Source: an uncultured Myxococcales bacterium (GTDB taxonomy: Bacteria > Myxococcota > Myxococcia > Myxococcales > Myxococcaceae). Taken from it: DNA of 64,000 bases. The notes under the pieces were generated by a model. It was not told the origin of the DNA, ran no database searches, and worked only from the letters and a program-made list of their open reading frames with translations. This document shows positions 15,858 through 25,269 of the stretch, piece by piece (within the stretch, counting starts at the first letter, position 1; each line of letters starts with the position of its first letter). Position numbers and translations under genes: made by a program. The DNA is taken from the NCBI GenBank assembly GCA_937980205.1, contig CALJKW010000051.1, positions 124,001-188,000 of the forward strand. The letters run 5' to 3'.

Positions 15858-16604
15858 TCACTGCGGCCGGGGGGCCTGGGCCTCGATGGCCGTGAGCTTC
15901 TCGTTGGCCTTGTTCCCGGCCGAGTCGAACACCTCGAGCCAGATCTTGTACGCGCGCCCGTCGTCGAACGTGAACGACCCCGAGCAGCCGTCGTGCCCGA
16001 GCACGGCCTCTCCGCCGTTGATGGGCACCGGGTACGTCTGCTTCGCGGGGTTGTTCCGCGCGCGCTGGACCGTCGCGACGAAGTAGGCGGGGCCCTCTTC
16101 CTCGAGCACGGTGCGGACCTTGAGCTGCCGCGTCACGGCGTCGCCGTCTTTGCTGTAGAGGCCTTCGGCGACCGCGGGCTTCACCTGGAAGCGGGGCCCC
16201 GAGGTGTCGGCGACGGCGCCGGTGCGCCAGGTCAGCGTCTCGGCGGCGTTCGGGTTCAGCACCCTGAGGCCGGGCAGCAGCTTGTCGAGGTCGAGCGTGT
16301 AGTTCTTGTTGGGCAACAGCTCGCTCTGCGGCTTGAGCACGACCGCGACCCGCTTCATCGAGCTCGACCAGCCGCGCTGCACGCTCACCGCCACCACGTC
16401 TCCTCCCGAGCGCAGCACGAGGTCGCCTCCGCCGACGAGGCGGCTGATGCGCGCGACCTCGCTGCCCGTGCCCTCGAGGATGAACTTCACGTTCAGCGGG
16501 ATGACCGCGCCCGGCGCCGGGAACACGTAGATGCCGTTCGGCTCGCACTTCGCGTACGCCGCGAGCGAGGAGAGCAGCGTGAGCGTGACGGCGAGCTTCT
16601 TCAT
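15858..16604 (-). CDS. Exported beta-rich protein of unknown function
   Basis: 248 aa with a cleavable Sec signal (MKKLAVTLTLLSSLAAYA). The mature protein is strand-rich: an early IYVFPAPGAVIPLNVKFIL segment resembles the start of an Ig-like domain, and the C-terminal half has two Cys-free strands followed by HDGCSGSFTFDDGRAYKIW. No catalytic motif is seen. It lies 18 bp downstream of the DUF3467 gene on the same strand and is probably co-transcribed with it. Confidence 0.7.
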   Translation of the reverse strand: MKKLAVTLTLLSSLAAYAKCEPNGIYVFPAPGAVIPLNVKFILEGTGSEVARISRLVGGGDLVLRSGGDVVAVSVQRGWSSSMKRVAVVLKPQSELLPNKNYTLDLDKLLPGLRVLNPNAAETLTWRTGAVADTSGPRFQVKPAVAEGLYSKDGDAVTRQLKVRTVLEEEGPAYFVATVQRARNNPAKQTYPVPINGGEAVLGHDGCSGSFTFDDGRAYKIWLEVFDSAGNKANEKLTAIEAQAPRPQ

Positions 16605-16622
16605 GCGGTGCGCTTGTGCATC

Positions 16623-16916
16623 TCAGTGAACCGGGTTGTCCGGGTCGGCGATCTCGATGGGCCCGAAGCGCGCCTCGAACTTGGCCAGGTTGTCCTGCAT
16701 CGCCATGAACAGGCGCTTCATGTGCTTGGGGTTCGTGATGATGCGGCTGCGCACCTTGGCCCGCGGCTGCTGCGGCTGCACGTAGATGAAGTCGAGCGTG
16801 AACTCCGTCTCGGTGTGGTTCACCAGCGCCATGTTCACGTACTGGCCGCTCGCCACGTCGTCGTCGAGCTGTATTTGCAGCTGAATCTCGGGGGGCTTGC
16901 CGGGCGCATCTGCCAT
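16623..16916 (-). CDS. DUF3467 family protein
   Basis: 97 aa from ATG at 16916. A longer start at 16937 would overlap the divergent hydrolase gene. The chain shows the family layout: a polar N-terminus, then YVNMALVNHTETEFTLDF, the FIYVQPQQPRAKVRSRIITNP block and a helix with HMKRLFMAMQDNLAKFE. DUF3467 proteins are small cytosolic proteins of unknown role, conserved in many bacteria and archaea. The start lies 20 bp from the divergent hydrolase ATG at 16936. Confidence 0.85.
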   Translation of the reverse strand: MADAPGKPPEIQLQIQLDDDVASGQYVNMALVNHTETEFTLDFIYVQPQQPRAKVRSRIITNPKHMKRLFMAMQDNLAKFEARFGPIEIADPDNPVH

Positions 16917-16935
16917 AGTGACCGTCGTGCATAGC

Positions 16936-17712
16936 ATGGACGCCTCTCAGACGGCGCCATTCAGGCTGCACCCTTCACCCGGGCAAAAGCCCCGCGCCGC
17001 CGTGCTGCTGCTGCACGGATTCACCGGCTCTCCGTGGGAAGTCCGCCCCTTGGGAGAGTCGCTCGCCGCGCGCGGGTACCACGTGCTCGCGCCGCAGCTG
17101 CCCGGCCACGGCACCACGCCCGAGGCGATGCTCTACGTCAGCCACGTCGACTGGGAGCGCGCGGCCGAAGCCGGCCTCGAGGCGCTGAAGGACTTCGACC
17201 GCGTCTTCGTCGCCGGGCTGTCGATGGGCGCGCTCTTGTCGCTGCTCCTCGCCGCGCGGTTCCCCGCGCGGGTGAAGGCGCTGGCGCTGATGGCTCCGGC
17301 GCTGCGGCTTCAGGCGAAGAGCGCGATGGTGCTCAAGGCGCTGAAGGTCTTCCGCCGCCACCCGCTCGATGAGCTCTGGGTGAGGAAGTACGCGAGCGAT
17401 CTCGAAGACGCCGAGGTGCGCGCGTCGGCCCCGGTGCTGCAGCGCTACCCGGCGGCGCGGCTGCGCGACGTGTTCCAGCTCCAGGCGCTGGCCTCGAGCG
17501 CGGTCGCGCAGGTGAAGTGCCCCTCGCTCGTGCTGGTGGCCGAGAACGACCACGTCATCGACGTGCGGGCGGCGGCCGCCCTGCCGCTGCGGCTCGAGTC
17601 TTCTCGGCTGGTTCGGTTTCAGCGGGGCTTTCACCTGATGCCGCGCGACGTCGAGCGCGCAAGAGTTGCGCACGAGGTCGGCTCGTTCTTCGACGCGATG
17701 ACAGACCCATGA
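16936..17712 (+). CDS. Alpha/beta hydrolase (carboxylesterase / monoacylglycerol lipase type)
   Basis: 258 aa from ATG at 16936; GTG at 16927 and an upstream in-frame ATG are possible. LLLHGFTGSPWEVRPLG is the oxyanion region, GLSMGA the nucleophile elbow (Ser near residue 96), ENDHVID the acid position and RGFHLMPRDV the histidine position. This order matches Est30/YvaK-like carboxylesterases and lysophospholipase-type hydrolases. No signal peptide, so it acts on short or medium acyl esters in the cytosol. The substrate cannot be read from sequence. Confidence 0.88.
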   Translation: MDASQTAPFRLHPSPGQKPRAAVLLLHGFTGSPWEVRPLGESLAARGYHVLAPQLPGHGTTPEAMLYVSHVDWERAAEAGLEALKDFDRVFVAGLSMGALLSLLLAARFPARVKALALMAPALRLQAKSAMVLKALKVFRRHPLDELWVRKYASDLEDAEVRASAPVLQRYPAARLRDVFQLQALASSAVAQVKCPSLVLVAENDHVIDVRAAAALPLRLESSRLVRFQRGFHLMPRDVERARVAHEVGSFFDAMTDP

Positions 17713-17761
17713 CCCGGTTCGTTTGATCGCCGCTCGGGGCGAGACGTATCTTTTCGTCGCC

Positions 17762-18397
17762 GTGAAGCCGTACCGATTGATCACGTTTGCCGCTGTACTC
17801 GCTGCACCGCTTCCCCTCTTCGCCGGGTCGGGCTGGAAGCAAGACCGCTCGGTCGACGGCCTCAGCGTCGAGTGGCGCGAGGTGCAGGACTCTCCGTTCC
17901 ACGAGTACCGCATCACCACCCAGAGCAAGCTGCCGCTCGAGAAGCTCTGCCACGCCGTCTGGGGCAAAGACGCGAAGGTCGCCGGCGACTTCAAGAAGCG
18001 CGTCGTCATCAAGGAGACCGACAACGAACGGTGGACCTACGAGCAGGTCGGCGTGCCGCTGGTGAAAGACCGCGACTGCCTGATGCACGTCACGCTCGTG
18101 AAGCCCGCGGACACCGGCTCGTGCGAGGTGAAGTTCGAGACCACGACGCACCCCGACTACCCGCCGGATCCGAACTTCGTCCGCGTGCCGGCGGTGCGCG
18201 GCTACTGGACGCTGAATCCGGTGCGCGAGGGTTACGTGTCCGTTACATATGTCGTCTACAGCGAGCCGGGTGGAGCGGTGCCAGCGCTCTTCGCCAGAGG
18301 CGGTCAGCGTGACGCTGCCGTGGGCTTCATGAAGACCATTCTGGCCAGAGCAGACGCCCGTTCCGACGAGGCTTCGCCTCAGAGAGAAACACAGTGA
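17762..18397 (+). CDS. Exported START-domain protein
   Basis: 211 aa from GTG at 17762, giving a signal peptide (VKPYRLITFAAVLAAPLPLFAG); the longer frame from 17723 adds a poor N-terminus. The body matches START/SRPBCC lipid-binding domains: SVEWREVQDSPFHEYR at the start, VWGKDAKVAGDFKKRVVIKE in the middle, and the strand pair YWTLNPVREGYVSVTYVVYS near the end, followed by the C-terminal amphipathic helix. START domains bind hydrophobic ligands in a helix-grip pocket. Its stop overlaps the mannosidase start in GTGA (18394), so the two are translationally coupled. Confidence 0.8.
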   Translation: MKPYRLITFAAVLAAPLPLFAGSGWKQDRSVDGLSVEWREVQDSPFHEYRITTQSKLPLEKLCHAVWGKDAKVAGDFKKRVVIKETDNERWTYEQVGVPLVKDRDCLMHVTLVKPADTGSCEVKFETTTHPDYPPDPNFVRVPAVRGYWTLNPVREGYVSVTYVVYSEPGGAVPALFARGGQRDAAVGFMKTILARADARSDEASPQRETQ

Positions 18398-20760
18398 ACG
18401 AGTCGCAGTTACGAGCGGCGCTCGGTGTACCCGCCGACGCTGCGCGCGTTTTGATCTTCGCCGAATCGTCCCACTGGGACACCAACTGGCTCGAGACCTC
18501 GGAGGGCTACTTCAAGAAGCGCGTCGAGCCGATCCTCGACGCCGTCCTGGACGCGCTGAAGAAGGACGAGCACCGCGTCTACTGCGTCGAGTCGCTCTTC
18601 TTCCTCAAGCTGTACTGGGAGCGCCGAGAAGACCGCCGCGACGAGATCCGCGCGCGGTTCGGCAGCCGGCAGCTCAGGCTGCTCGCCACCTCGTTCACCA
18701 CGCCCGACACGCTGCTGCCGCACTCCGAGAGCATCCTGCGCGACTTCCAGCTCGGCCACGCCTGGCTCAAGGAGGTCGGCCTGCCCGACGCGCCCGGCAC
18801 CGCGTACTTCCCCGACAACTTCGGCCACTCGCCGCACCTGCCCACGCTGATGAACGCCGTCGGCGTCGACGCCGTCGGCCTCACCCGCATCGACGGCATG
18901 TACTTCATCGGCGCCGACTGGCGGCGCCGCTCGCAGTTCCCCCGGCCCGAGTCGACCGCCGAGCTGCTCGAGAAGGTGCATCGCAGCCACGACTTCGTGT
19001 GGCGTGACGACAGCGGCTCCGAGGTGCTCTGCCACTGGAACGCGCACACGTATTTCCAGGGCGACATGCTCGCGCACAAGGGCATCATCCGCTGGGCCGG
19101 CAAGACGTTCGCGCTGCCGTGGCGGTCGAAGCGTCACATCGCCTCGCGCATCGACGGCTACGTGAAGCAGCTTCAGCCGTACTCGCGCACTCCGTACCTG
19201 TTCTGCCCGATCGGCATGGACTTCAACGACCCGATCGAGGGCTTGAACGAGCTGCTCCACCGGTACAACGAGCACCAGTACGCGAAGACCGGCACCTGGT
19301 GCGTGCTCGCCGGCATGGACGACTACTTCGGCCTGGTGAACACGCGCCGCGCCGACCTGCCCGTGCTCGAGGCCGACCCGAACCCGTACTGGATGGGCTT
19401 CCTCGCCACGCGGCCCGAGGTGAAGCAGCGGCCCACGCGCATCGCGCGCACGCTGCTGCTCGCCGAGAAGCTCTCCGCCACCAAGGAGCACGACGCGCAC
19501 CTCGAGAAGGCGCTGCACGAGGCGTGGAAGACGCTCGTGCTGTCGAATCACCACGACTACATCCCCGGCACCTCGCCCGACCACGTCTGGGAGACCGAGC
19601 AGAAGCCCTGGCTCGACGCCGCAGAGGCCGCCGCCGAGAAGGCGCTCGAGCTCGCGCGCGCCGGAGTGCTCGCGACCGTCACGGCTCCGCAGGGCGCGGT
19701 GACGGTGGAGCAGCAGGGCCAGCGGCTGTTGCTCAAGACGCCGCACTACCTGGCCGTGGTCTCGCGGGTCGACGGGGGCTGCATCACGTCGTTCGTCACC
19801 GAGCAGGGCGAGCTCTTGCGCGGGCCGGGGTTCGACCTCGTCGCGTACCACGACGAAGGCGGCCTCTGGCGGCTCGGTCACGAGTTCGCGGGCGGCGGCT
19901 TCCACGAGGTCGAGCGCGCGTCGAAGAAGCCGGCGACCATCGACCTGCAGACCGCGCCCGGAGAGGTTCGCGTCATCATCACCAGCGAGCTCGGCGGCGA
20001 GCGCTTCGTCCGCACGCTCACCTGTCGCGCCGACGAGCCGTTCATCCGCGTTCGCGTCGAGGGCGTCGCGCGTCCCCGCTACACGGTGACGTGCCGCTTC
20101 GAGACGGCGCTGGCCCCCAAAGAGCTGGAGATGGACACCGTCGGCGGCGTCATCAAGCGCCCGCGCGAGAAGCTGTACAGCCCGACGTTCTGGGCGGTGC
20201 CGTCGCGGCTCACGCTCGACGACGGGCGGCTGCTGCACGCGATGTTCGAGGCTCCGACCGCGGCGTCGCTGTCGCAGACCGGCGGGCTCGAGTGGATCGT
20301 CGCGCGCAACGCTCCGAAGGAGCGCGCGTTCGGCTGGCTGCCGGTGCTCGCGCACCCGATCGGCGGCTCCAACGAGGACGTGCAGCACCACGAAGCGGCG
20401 TTCATGGGCGCCGGCGACCTGGCCGCGGCGCGGCGGCAGCTCGAGCTGCACTGGCTGCCGGAAGAGCACCGCGACGCCTCGCACGCGGCGCACGACCTCG
20501 TGCAGTGCGACTCTCCGCACGTGAAGGTGCACGCGGTGAAGCGCTCGCACGACGGCGCCGGCGTCACCGTGCGCCTGTTCTGCGAGAAGCCGCAGCTCGG
20601 GCCGGTGAAGGTGTGGCTGAAAGACCGGCGCGTCCGCTCGGCGTCGAAGTGCGATGCGCTCGAGCGCGAGCTGCACGAGCTCGAGGTCTGCCCGGAAGGG
20701 CGCGTCGAGGTGCAGGTGTCGTCGCGGCTGACGTCGGTGCGGCTCACCTCGCTGCACTGA
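18394..20760 (+). CDS. Glycoside hydrolase family 38-like alpha-mannosidase
   Basis: 788 aa, GTG start in a 4-bp overlap with the upstream stop. The GH38 fold is recognisable: SSHWDTNWLETSEGYF (zinc ligands His27 and Asp29), YFPDNFGHSPHLP (zinc-binding and nucleophile Asp141), a second acidic region FCPIGMDFNDP near 270, and a C-terminal beta-sandwich (residues 420-788). GH38 enzymes are zinc-dependent retaining alpha-mannosidases. No signal peptide, so it probably acts in the cytosol on oligosaccharides. Why it is coupled to an exported START-domain protein is unclear. Confidence 0.85.
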   Translation: MNESQLRAALGVPADAARVLIFAESSHWDTNWLETSEGYFKKRVEPILDAVLDALKKDEHRVYCVESLFFLKLYWERREDRRDEIRARFGSRQLRLLATSFTTPDTLLPHSESILRDFQLGHAWLKEVGLPDAPGTAYFPDNFGHSPHLPTLMNAVGVDAVGLTRIDGMYFIGADWRRRSQFPRPESTAELLEKVHRSHDFVWRDDSGSEVLCHWNAHTYFQGDMLAHKGIIRWAGKTFALPWRSKRHIASRIDGYVKQLQPYSRTPYLFCPIGMDFNDPIEGLNELLHRYNEHQYAKTGTWCVLAGMDDYFGLVNTRRADLPVLEADPNPYWMGFLATRPEVKQRPTRIARTLLLAEKLSATKEHDAHLEKALHEAWKTLVLSNHHDYIPGTSPDHVWETEQKPWLDAAEAAAEKALELARAGVLATVTAPQGAVTVEQQGQRLLLKTPHYLAVVSRVDGGCITSFVTEQGELLRGPGFDLVAYHDEGGLWRLGHEFAGGGFHEVERASKKPATIDLQTAPGEVRVIITSELGGERFVRTLTCRADEPFIRVRVEGVARPRYTVTCRFETALAPKELEMDTVGGVIKRPREKLYSPTFWAVPSRLTLDDGRLLHAMFEAPTAASLSQTGGLEWIVARNAPKERAFGWLPVLAHPIGGSNEDVQHHEAAFMGAGDLAAARRQLELHWLPEEHRDASHAAHDLVQCDSPHVKVHAVKRSHDGAGVTVRLFCEKPQLGPVKVWLKDRRVRSASKCDALERELHELEVCPEGRVEVQVSSRLTSVRLTSLH

Positions 20761-20769
20761 GCGGCCGGC

Positions 20770-21768
20770 TCAGCGCGGCGTGCGCTTTGGCAGCTGTGCC
20801 CTGCGCGGGTCTGACCTGGGCAGCGCCTCGGCGACCTGGTGGTAGAGCTGCAGCGCTTCGTCAGCGCGCCCCAGCGTGTCGAGCACCTTGGCGAGCTCGA
20901 GGCTGCAGTCGAGCTGGCGCAAGTCGACGAGCCGGCACGCAGTGAAGGCCGGCACCGCGTCGGTGAGGCGCTTCTCCGCCACCGCGCTGCGTGCCTTCGC
21001 GAGCAGCGAGGCGGCGACCTTCGGCGCCACGGGAATCGGCGTGCGCGGTTGGCTCGACACGAGGTCCCACGCGGGCAGCTCGCGCAGCGCGGTCTGGGCG
21101 GCCGCGATGTCGCGCTGCACGAGGTCCTTGTCCTTCGCGTCGGACGCGCAGTCGAGGTAACGCGACCACCACACCATCGCGCGCTGCCGGTCGCTGAGCT
21201 TGAGCCACACGTCGCCGACCCGCCGGACGCAGTCGCACAGCACCGGCTCGCGCAGCGCACACGCCTCGAAGCGACGCTTCGCCTCGAGCGGCACCAAGCC
21301 GTCGAAGCGGGAGTTTCCCTCGGCGAGGAGCTGGGCCGGGGACAGCCCGTCGAGCCCGCGGGGCCCGAGCGGCGCGAGCGCCCCCGGCCACTTCCGGCCG
21401 CGGCTGAGCTGCTGCGCCTGCTTGGAGATGCGCGGCCCGTCGGGGGCGGTCTCGTCGCACTGCAGGTATTCCATGAGGTAGCCCCAGGCGTGATCGCGCA
21501 CCGCCTTGGCCGTCTCCTCGTCGGCCGACTTCATCGCCAGGCCGGCGAGCCCGGCGTCGCGGATGCACGAGCACCGGTAGCGGTCGATGGAGAGGCACGT
21601 CTCTGCGGCGACCTGCGCCTCGAGCGCCTTGCCGGCGGCGAGCTGCGAGGTCGCCAGCTCGGCGAGCAGCGCCGAGACCTTCTCCCGGTGCTCCAACGAC
21701 TCCACCAGCTCGCTCGCCACCCAGCTCTGGGGGCTCGCCGCCAACAGCACCGCCAGGAGCACGGTCAT
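20770..21768 (-). CDS. Exported helical-repeat (TPR-like) protein, Cys-rich
   Basis: 332 aa with a short signal peptide (MTVLLAVLLAAS). The chain is made of helix pairs resembling TPR or Sel1 units, for example LLAELATSQLAAGKALEAQ, ERRFEACALREPVLCDC-type segments and the C-terminal LELAKVLDTLGRADEALQLY. Cys occurs in repeated positions (CLSIDRYRCSC, ACALREPVLCDC, ACRLVDLRQLDC), which suggests disulphide-linked helical hairpins in the periplasm. It is convergent with the mannosidase, 9 bp apart. Function unknown. Confidence 0.7.
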   Translation of the reverse strand: MTVLLAVLLAASPQSWVASELVESLEHREKVSALLAELATSQLAAGKALEAQVAAETCLSIDRYRCSCIRDAGLAGLAMKSADEETAKAVRDHAWGYLMEYLQCDETAPDGPRISKQAQQLSRGRKWPGALAPLGPRGLDGLSPAQLLAEGNSRFDGLVPLEAKRRFEACALREPVLCDCVRRVGDVWLKLSDRQRAMVWWSRYLDCASDAKDKDLVQRDIAAAQTALRELPAWDLVSSQPRTPIPVAPKVAASLLAKARSAVAEKRLTDAVPAFTACRLVDLRQLDCSLELAKVLDTLGRADEALQLYHQVAEALPRSDPRRAQLPKRTPR

Positions 21769-21813
21769 GGCGGCGAGGGTACCAACTTCAGCTGAGGGGT
21801 TCTCGCGCGGCGT

Positions 21814-23436
21814 TCACCACAACGCGGTCGGCTCGGCGTCCGGCGGCGGGACCTTGCCGTCGACGAGCAGGTTGAACTGCAGGAGCGCGGTCGGCTCTTT
21901 TTTCCTCAGCTGGCGGCGCACCCACGCGGCGGGGAAGACCATGTGCGTCCGCTGCGGCGAAGCCAGCGCGAGCGCGCGCTCGTCGGCGCGAACCCAGCGG
22001 GCCCAGCTCCAGTTGAGCTGCGTGGTGAGGGCGTGGGCCCAGACCGCGGCGAGGCCCTGCACCGCGGCGTCGTCGAGCGACTGGCCCTGCTGCCGCTCGA
22101 GGAACGCCTGCAGGCTCTGCGCGAGGTCTTGAGGCGTCGCCGTCGGAGACCGGCCGAGCAGCGACAGCCCGCGGCCGAGGTCCTCGAGCAGCGGCGGAGC
22201 GTCGGACATCTCTTCGAGCCGGCCCGGCGGAGGCGGCTCGTCGTCGGCGGGGAAGTCGGGGTAGTCGGCGTCGGCGGGGTCCATCTCCGGCGCGTCGGCC
22301 TCGGCGTACGGGTCGGTGACCGGCACGCCCGCCCGGTCGAGCACGTCGACCGTGGTCAGCTCGCGCAGGCTCCGGTGGAAGTCGAGCACGCCCGAGCGGT
22401 CCTTCGACTTGAGGAAGCGCTGCGCCGCGCGGGCGAGCGCGAGGACGTTCGACTCGGTGGGAGAGGCGCGCAGCGCGTCGGCGACGGCGTACCAGCTCAC
22501 CTCGTTCGCCGTCGTGACCTTCTCGAGCCAGGCGTCGACGGTGGCGCGCTCGGCGCCCTGGAGCAGCCGGGCGGCGTGGCCGAAGACGTACGCGGCCTGG
22601 CCGCTGGCGCCGCCGCCGGCGTGGCGGTGCAGCAGCACCGCGAGCGGCGCCTCGAGCTGGTGCTTCTCGACGACGTCCAACGCGAGGTTGACCAGCTCGA
22701 GGTCCGCGCCGTCGAGGCTGTCGACCGCGAACCGCGCGAGCACCGGGTGCAGCGGAGCGGGCAGCTTCAGCATCGCCGCGAGCAGCGGCCGCACCGGCTT
22801 CGAGCCGCGCGCGAGGTGGACCAACAGCTGCGTGACGGCCTGAGGCTTGAGCGGCGCGAGCGTGTACAGCGCCCGCTGGGCGGCCTCGCGCTTCTTGCTC
22901 GAGAAGCTGAACAGCAACAGGCGCGCGTGCGTGACGGCGAGGTCGACGGGCCCGCCGGCGGCCAGCGCGTCCTCCGCCGCCCGGTGCATTCCGTAGTCGT
23001 CCGAGAACAACGCGGCGGCGATGCGCGGCGCGACGCTGGGCGCGTTCGGAGCGATCGCCGCCATCGCCGCGAGCGCCTCGCCGCCGTGCTTGCCGCCGAG
23101 GAACTTCTCGAGCGCGGGCAGCGCGGCCCACGCTTCCTTGCCGACCATCTGCAGGCCGAACAGCGCGCGCGTGACGAGCTTGTCGTCGGCGCCGGGCTTC
23201 TCGAGCAGGCGCAGCAGCACCGGCACCGCCTCGGCGGCGCCGGGCGCGACGAGCCGCAGCGTCCCGGCGGCGTGCCAGGCGACGCCCTCGTCGTCTTCGA
23301 GCATGCTGGCGACGTGGGCGGCGAGGCCGCGCGCGTTCGTGCCGTGGCCGCGCGCGTGCAGCAGCGCGACGGTGCGGACGTCGGGTGAGCGCGCGCGGAG
23401 CTTTTCGGCGACGACTCCAATCGGTGCGAGGCGCAT
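21814..23436 (-). CDS. HEAT-repeat protein
   Basis: 540 aa without a signal peptide. Residues 15-320 are consecutive alpha-alpha repeats of HEAT/PBS-lyase type, for example VPVLLRLLEKPGADDKLVTR, AWAALPALEKFLGG and LAAMLKLPAPLHPVLARF. A low-complexity acidic/proline stretch (about 375-405, DPADADYPDFPADDEPPPP) separates a second helical domain (410-540). HEAT solenoids are protein-binding scaffolds; the partner is unknown. The gene lies 45 bp downstream, in transcription direction, from nothing obvious and is divergent from the zinc-ribbon gene (27 bp between starts). Confidence 0.75.
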   Translation of the reverse strand: MRLAPIGVVAEKLRARSPDVRTVALLHARGHGTNARGLAAHVASMLEDDEGVAWHAAGTLRLVAPGAAEAVPVLLRLLEKPGADDKLVTRALFGLQMVGKEAWAALPALEKFLGGKHGGEALAAMAAIAPNAPSVAPRIAAALFSDDYGMHRAAEDALAAGGPVDLAVTHARLLLFSFSSKKREAAQRALYTLAPLKPQAVTQLLVHLARGSKPVRPLLAAMLKLPAPLHPVLARFAVDSLDGADLELVNLALDVVEKHQLEAPLAVLLHRHAGGGASGQAAYVFGHAARLLQGAERATVDAWLEKVTTANEVSWYAVADALRASPTESNVLALARAAQRFLKSKDRSGVLDFHRSLRELTTVDVLDRAGVPVTDPYAEADAPEMDPADADYPDFPADDEPPPPGRLEEMSDAPPLLEDLGRGLSLLGRSPTATPQDLAQSLQAFLERQQGQSLDDAAVQGLAAVWAHALTTQLNWSWARWVRADERALALASPQRTHMVFPAAWVRRQLRKKEPTALLQFNLLVDGKVPPPDAEPTALW

Positions 23437-23463
23437 CTTGGAGAGGCGCTTATACTTCGCCGC

Positions 23464-23877
23464 ATGTCGACCGCACGTGCGTGTCCGGGCTGCTCGGGGA
23501 AGATGCGGCCCTTCCAGGTGAGCGGCATCGAGCTCGATCGCTGCACGTTCTGCAGCGGCCTGTGGTTCGACGGCGGAGAGCTCGAGGCGGTGCTCAAGAA
23601 GCCGGCGGCGCCTCGGCTCGACGAGGGTGAGACGACGCGGAGGTGCGCGAAGTGCGCGGTGCCGATGCGACCCGCGGTGCTCGGGCGCTGCCGGGTCGAG
23701 ACGTGCACCACGTGCCGCGGCGTGTTCCTCGACGAGGGCGAGCTCGTCGCGCTGAACGACGGGAAGCCGGTGCGCGTGACGATCGAGGCGCCGCCTGCGC
23801 GCGCGACGGCCGCTGCGGTGTCTGATCAGAAGGTCGGCAACGCCGTCGACGACTGGCTCAAAGAGCTCGGCATGTGA
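23464..23877 (+). CDS. Tandem zf-TFIIB zinc-ribbon protein
   Basis: 137 aa. Two zinc ribbons of the zf-TFIIB type are visible: CPGCSGKM with CTFCSGLWFDGGELE (residues 8-45), and CAKCAVPM with CTTCRGVFLDEGELV (60-97). Each has the CxxC...CxxCxGxWxDxGEL pattern. A 40-residue tail follows. These small cytosolic proteins bind zinc; their roles are mostly unknown. It is divergent from the HEAT-repeat gene. Confidence 0.85.
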   Translation: MSTARACPGCSGKMRPFQVSGIELDRCTFCSGLWFDGGELEAVLKKPAAPRLDEGETTRRCAKCAVPMRPAVLGRCRVETCTTCRGVFLDEGELVALNDGKPVRVTIEAPPARATAAAVSDQKVGNAVDDWLKELGM

Positions 23878-23964
23878 CGCGGAGGCGGTCGTTGGTTGTC
23901 TAAGCTGTGGGTGCTGGCGCCGTTTCGACCCGCTGGGGTGGGTAGAGAGAGCGCCAGCAGCCGG

Positions 23965-25176
23965 TCAGAGCGCCGAGCTGGCGCGCTCTTCGTGGGGGCG
24001 CTGCGAGAGCGTGGCCGACGCGTTGAGGTCGTAGCTGCGGCCGCGCCAGCTGATCTTGGGCTTGAGCCTGGTGGAGATCTGCACGATGCCGCCGATGAGG
24101 GGCAGCACGGCGGGCATCCAGGCGTGCTTGAGCTGAACGCGCTGGCCGCTGAACTTCTCGTGCAGCTCGAGCTGGCTCCAGGAGAAGAGGAGCAGGGCGG
24201 CGCCGGGGAAGATGGCGGCCCAGCCGTGGCCGACGAAGAGGCCCAGGAGGGTGAGGGCGAAGGCAGCGCCGGCCTCGACGCCGCGGCGCCAGTTGCGGCG
24301 CAGGAAGTCCGGGGGCAGGCCCGACTGCGAGCAGGCGAGCCAGCGGCGGAAGAGGTGGAAGAAGTCCTTCATGTCGATGCGGTCGGTGACGAGCGGCAGG
24401 GGCCAGCGGACCATGACGTTCTTGAGGCCGGCCTTGTGGATGCAGGCGCCGAGGTACATGTCGTCGACGAGCTGGCCCTGGGCGCACTCGAGGCCGCCGA
24501 TGGCGTCGATGGCCTTGCGGCTCAAGAGCATGAGCTCGCCCATGATGAAGGGGAGCTCTCCGGTCTGGCCTGAGGCGGCGGTGACGGCGGGGCCGTACCA
24601 GGCGTTGACGAGGAGGGTGTAGCCGACCTCACCGGCGGTCTGGGGGGCGCGGTGGGTGACGACGGGGGTGAAGGCGCAGCCGATCTTGTCGTTGCTGAGC
24701 AGCTCGTCGGCGAGGACGCGGAGCAGGTAGGGGGTGGGGCGGGAGTCGGAGTCGTTGAAGGCGATGAGCTCTCCGCGGGCGGCCGTGAGGCCGCAGATCA
24801 TGGCGTTGAGCTTGCCGGTGCGGTTGGGAGGCGGGGGCCCGGCGATGAGGACCTGGGCGTTCTTGCCGCAGGGCATGGTGCGGACGATCTCGGAGACGAC
24901 GGGCAGCGCGGGGTCGCCGACGTGGTCGAAGACGAAGAGCGTCTGGACCTCACCGGGGTAGACCTGCTCGAGGAGCGCGATGGTGTTCTCGCGGCAGCCG
25001 GGGTCGAGACCGCGGATGGGTCGGATGACCGTGATGCTCGGGTACTTCTCGAGGCGCTTCGGAGGCACCGGCGGGCGGAAGATGGATTTGCTCAGCGACG
25101 CGTGCTCGAGCCAGATGGCCACGAAGAGCACCGCGCCGACGACTGCGATGATGATGGGAATCCACACGTTGCTCAT
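23965..25176 (-). CDS. Ceramide glucosyltransferase-like family 2/21 glycosyltransferase
   Basis: 403 aa. An N-terminal membrane helix (residues 5-25) is followed by a GT-A catalytic domain: ITVIRPIRGLDPG near 48, DxD as AFNDSDSRP (Asp142/Asp144), a catalytic acid region LVDDMYLG (Asp238-239), and the C-terminal FRRW end (276-279) of the (Q/R)xxRW signature, whose first position is Leu here. Two or three C-terminal membrane helices (290-370) complete the HpnI/UgcG-like topology. It should transfer a sugar from a nucleotide sugar to a lipid at the inner membrane (sphingolipid, hopanoid or diacylglycerol). No partner lipid genes are adjacent. Confidence 0.85.
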   Translation of the reverse strand: MSNVWIPIIIAVVGAVLFVAIWLEHASLSKSIFRPPVPPKRLEKYPSITVIRPIRGLDPGCRENTIALLEQVYPGEVQTLFVFDHVGDPALPVVSEIVRTMPCGKNAQVLIAGPPPPNRTGKLNAMICGLTAARGELIAFNDSDSRPTPYLLRVLADELLSNDKIGCAFTPVVTHRAPQTAGEVGYTLLVNAWYGPAVTAASGQTGELPFIMGELMLLSRKAIDAIGGLECAQGQLVDDMYLGACIHKAGLKNVMVRWPLPLVTDRIDMKDFFHLFRRWLACSQSGLPPDFLRRNWRRGVEAGAAFALTLLGLFVGHGWAAIFPGAALLLFSWSQLELHEKFSGQRVQLKHAWMPAVLPLIGGIVQISTRLKPKISWRGRSYDLNASATLSQRPHEERASSAL

Positions 25177-25269
25177 GACTGTGTGGGTTTCCTAACCGGC
25201 CAAGGCCTACGCGCACGGAGTGGTACCGGGAGGGATCAGGTTGGGGTGTTACGGATTGGGAGCGCGCAC

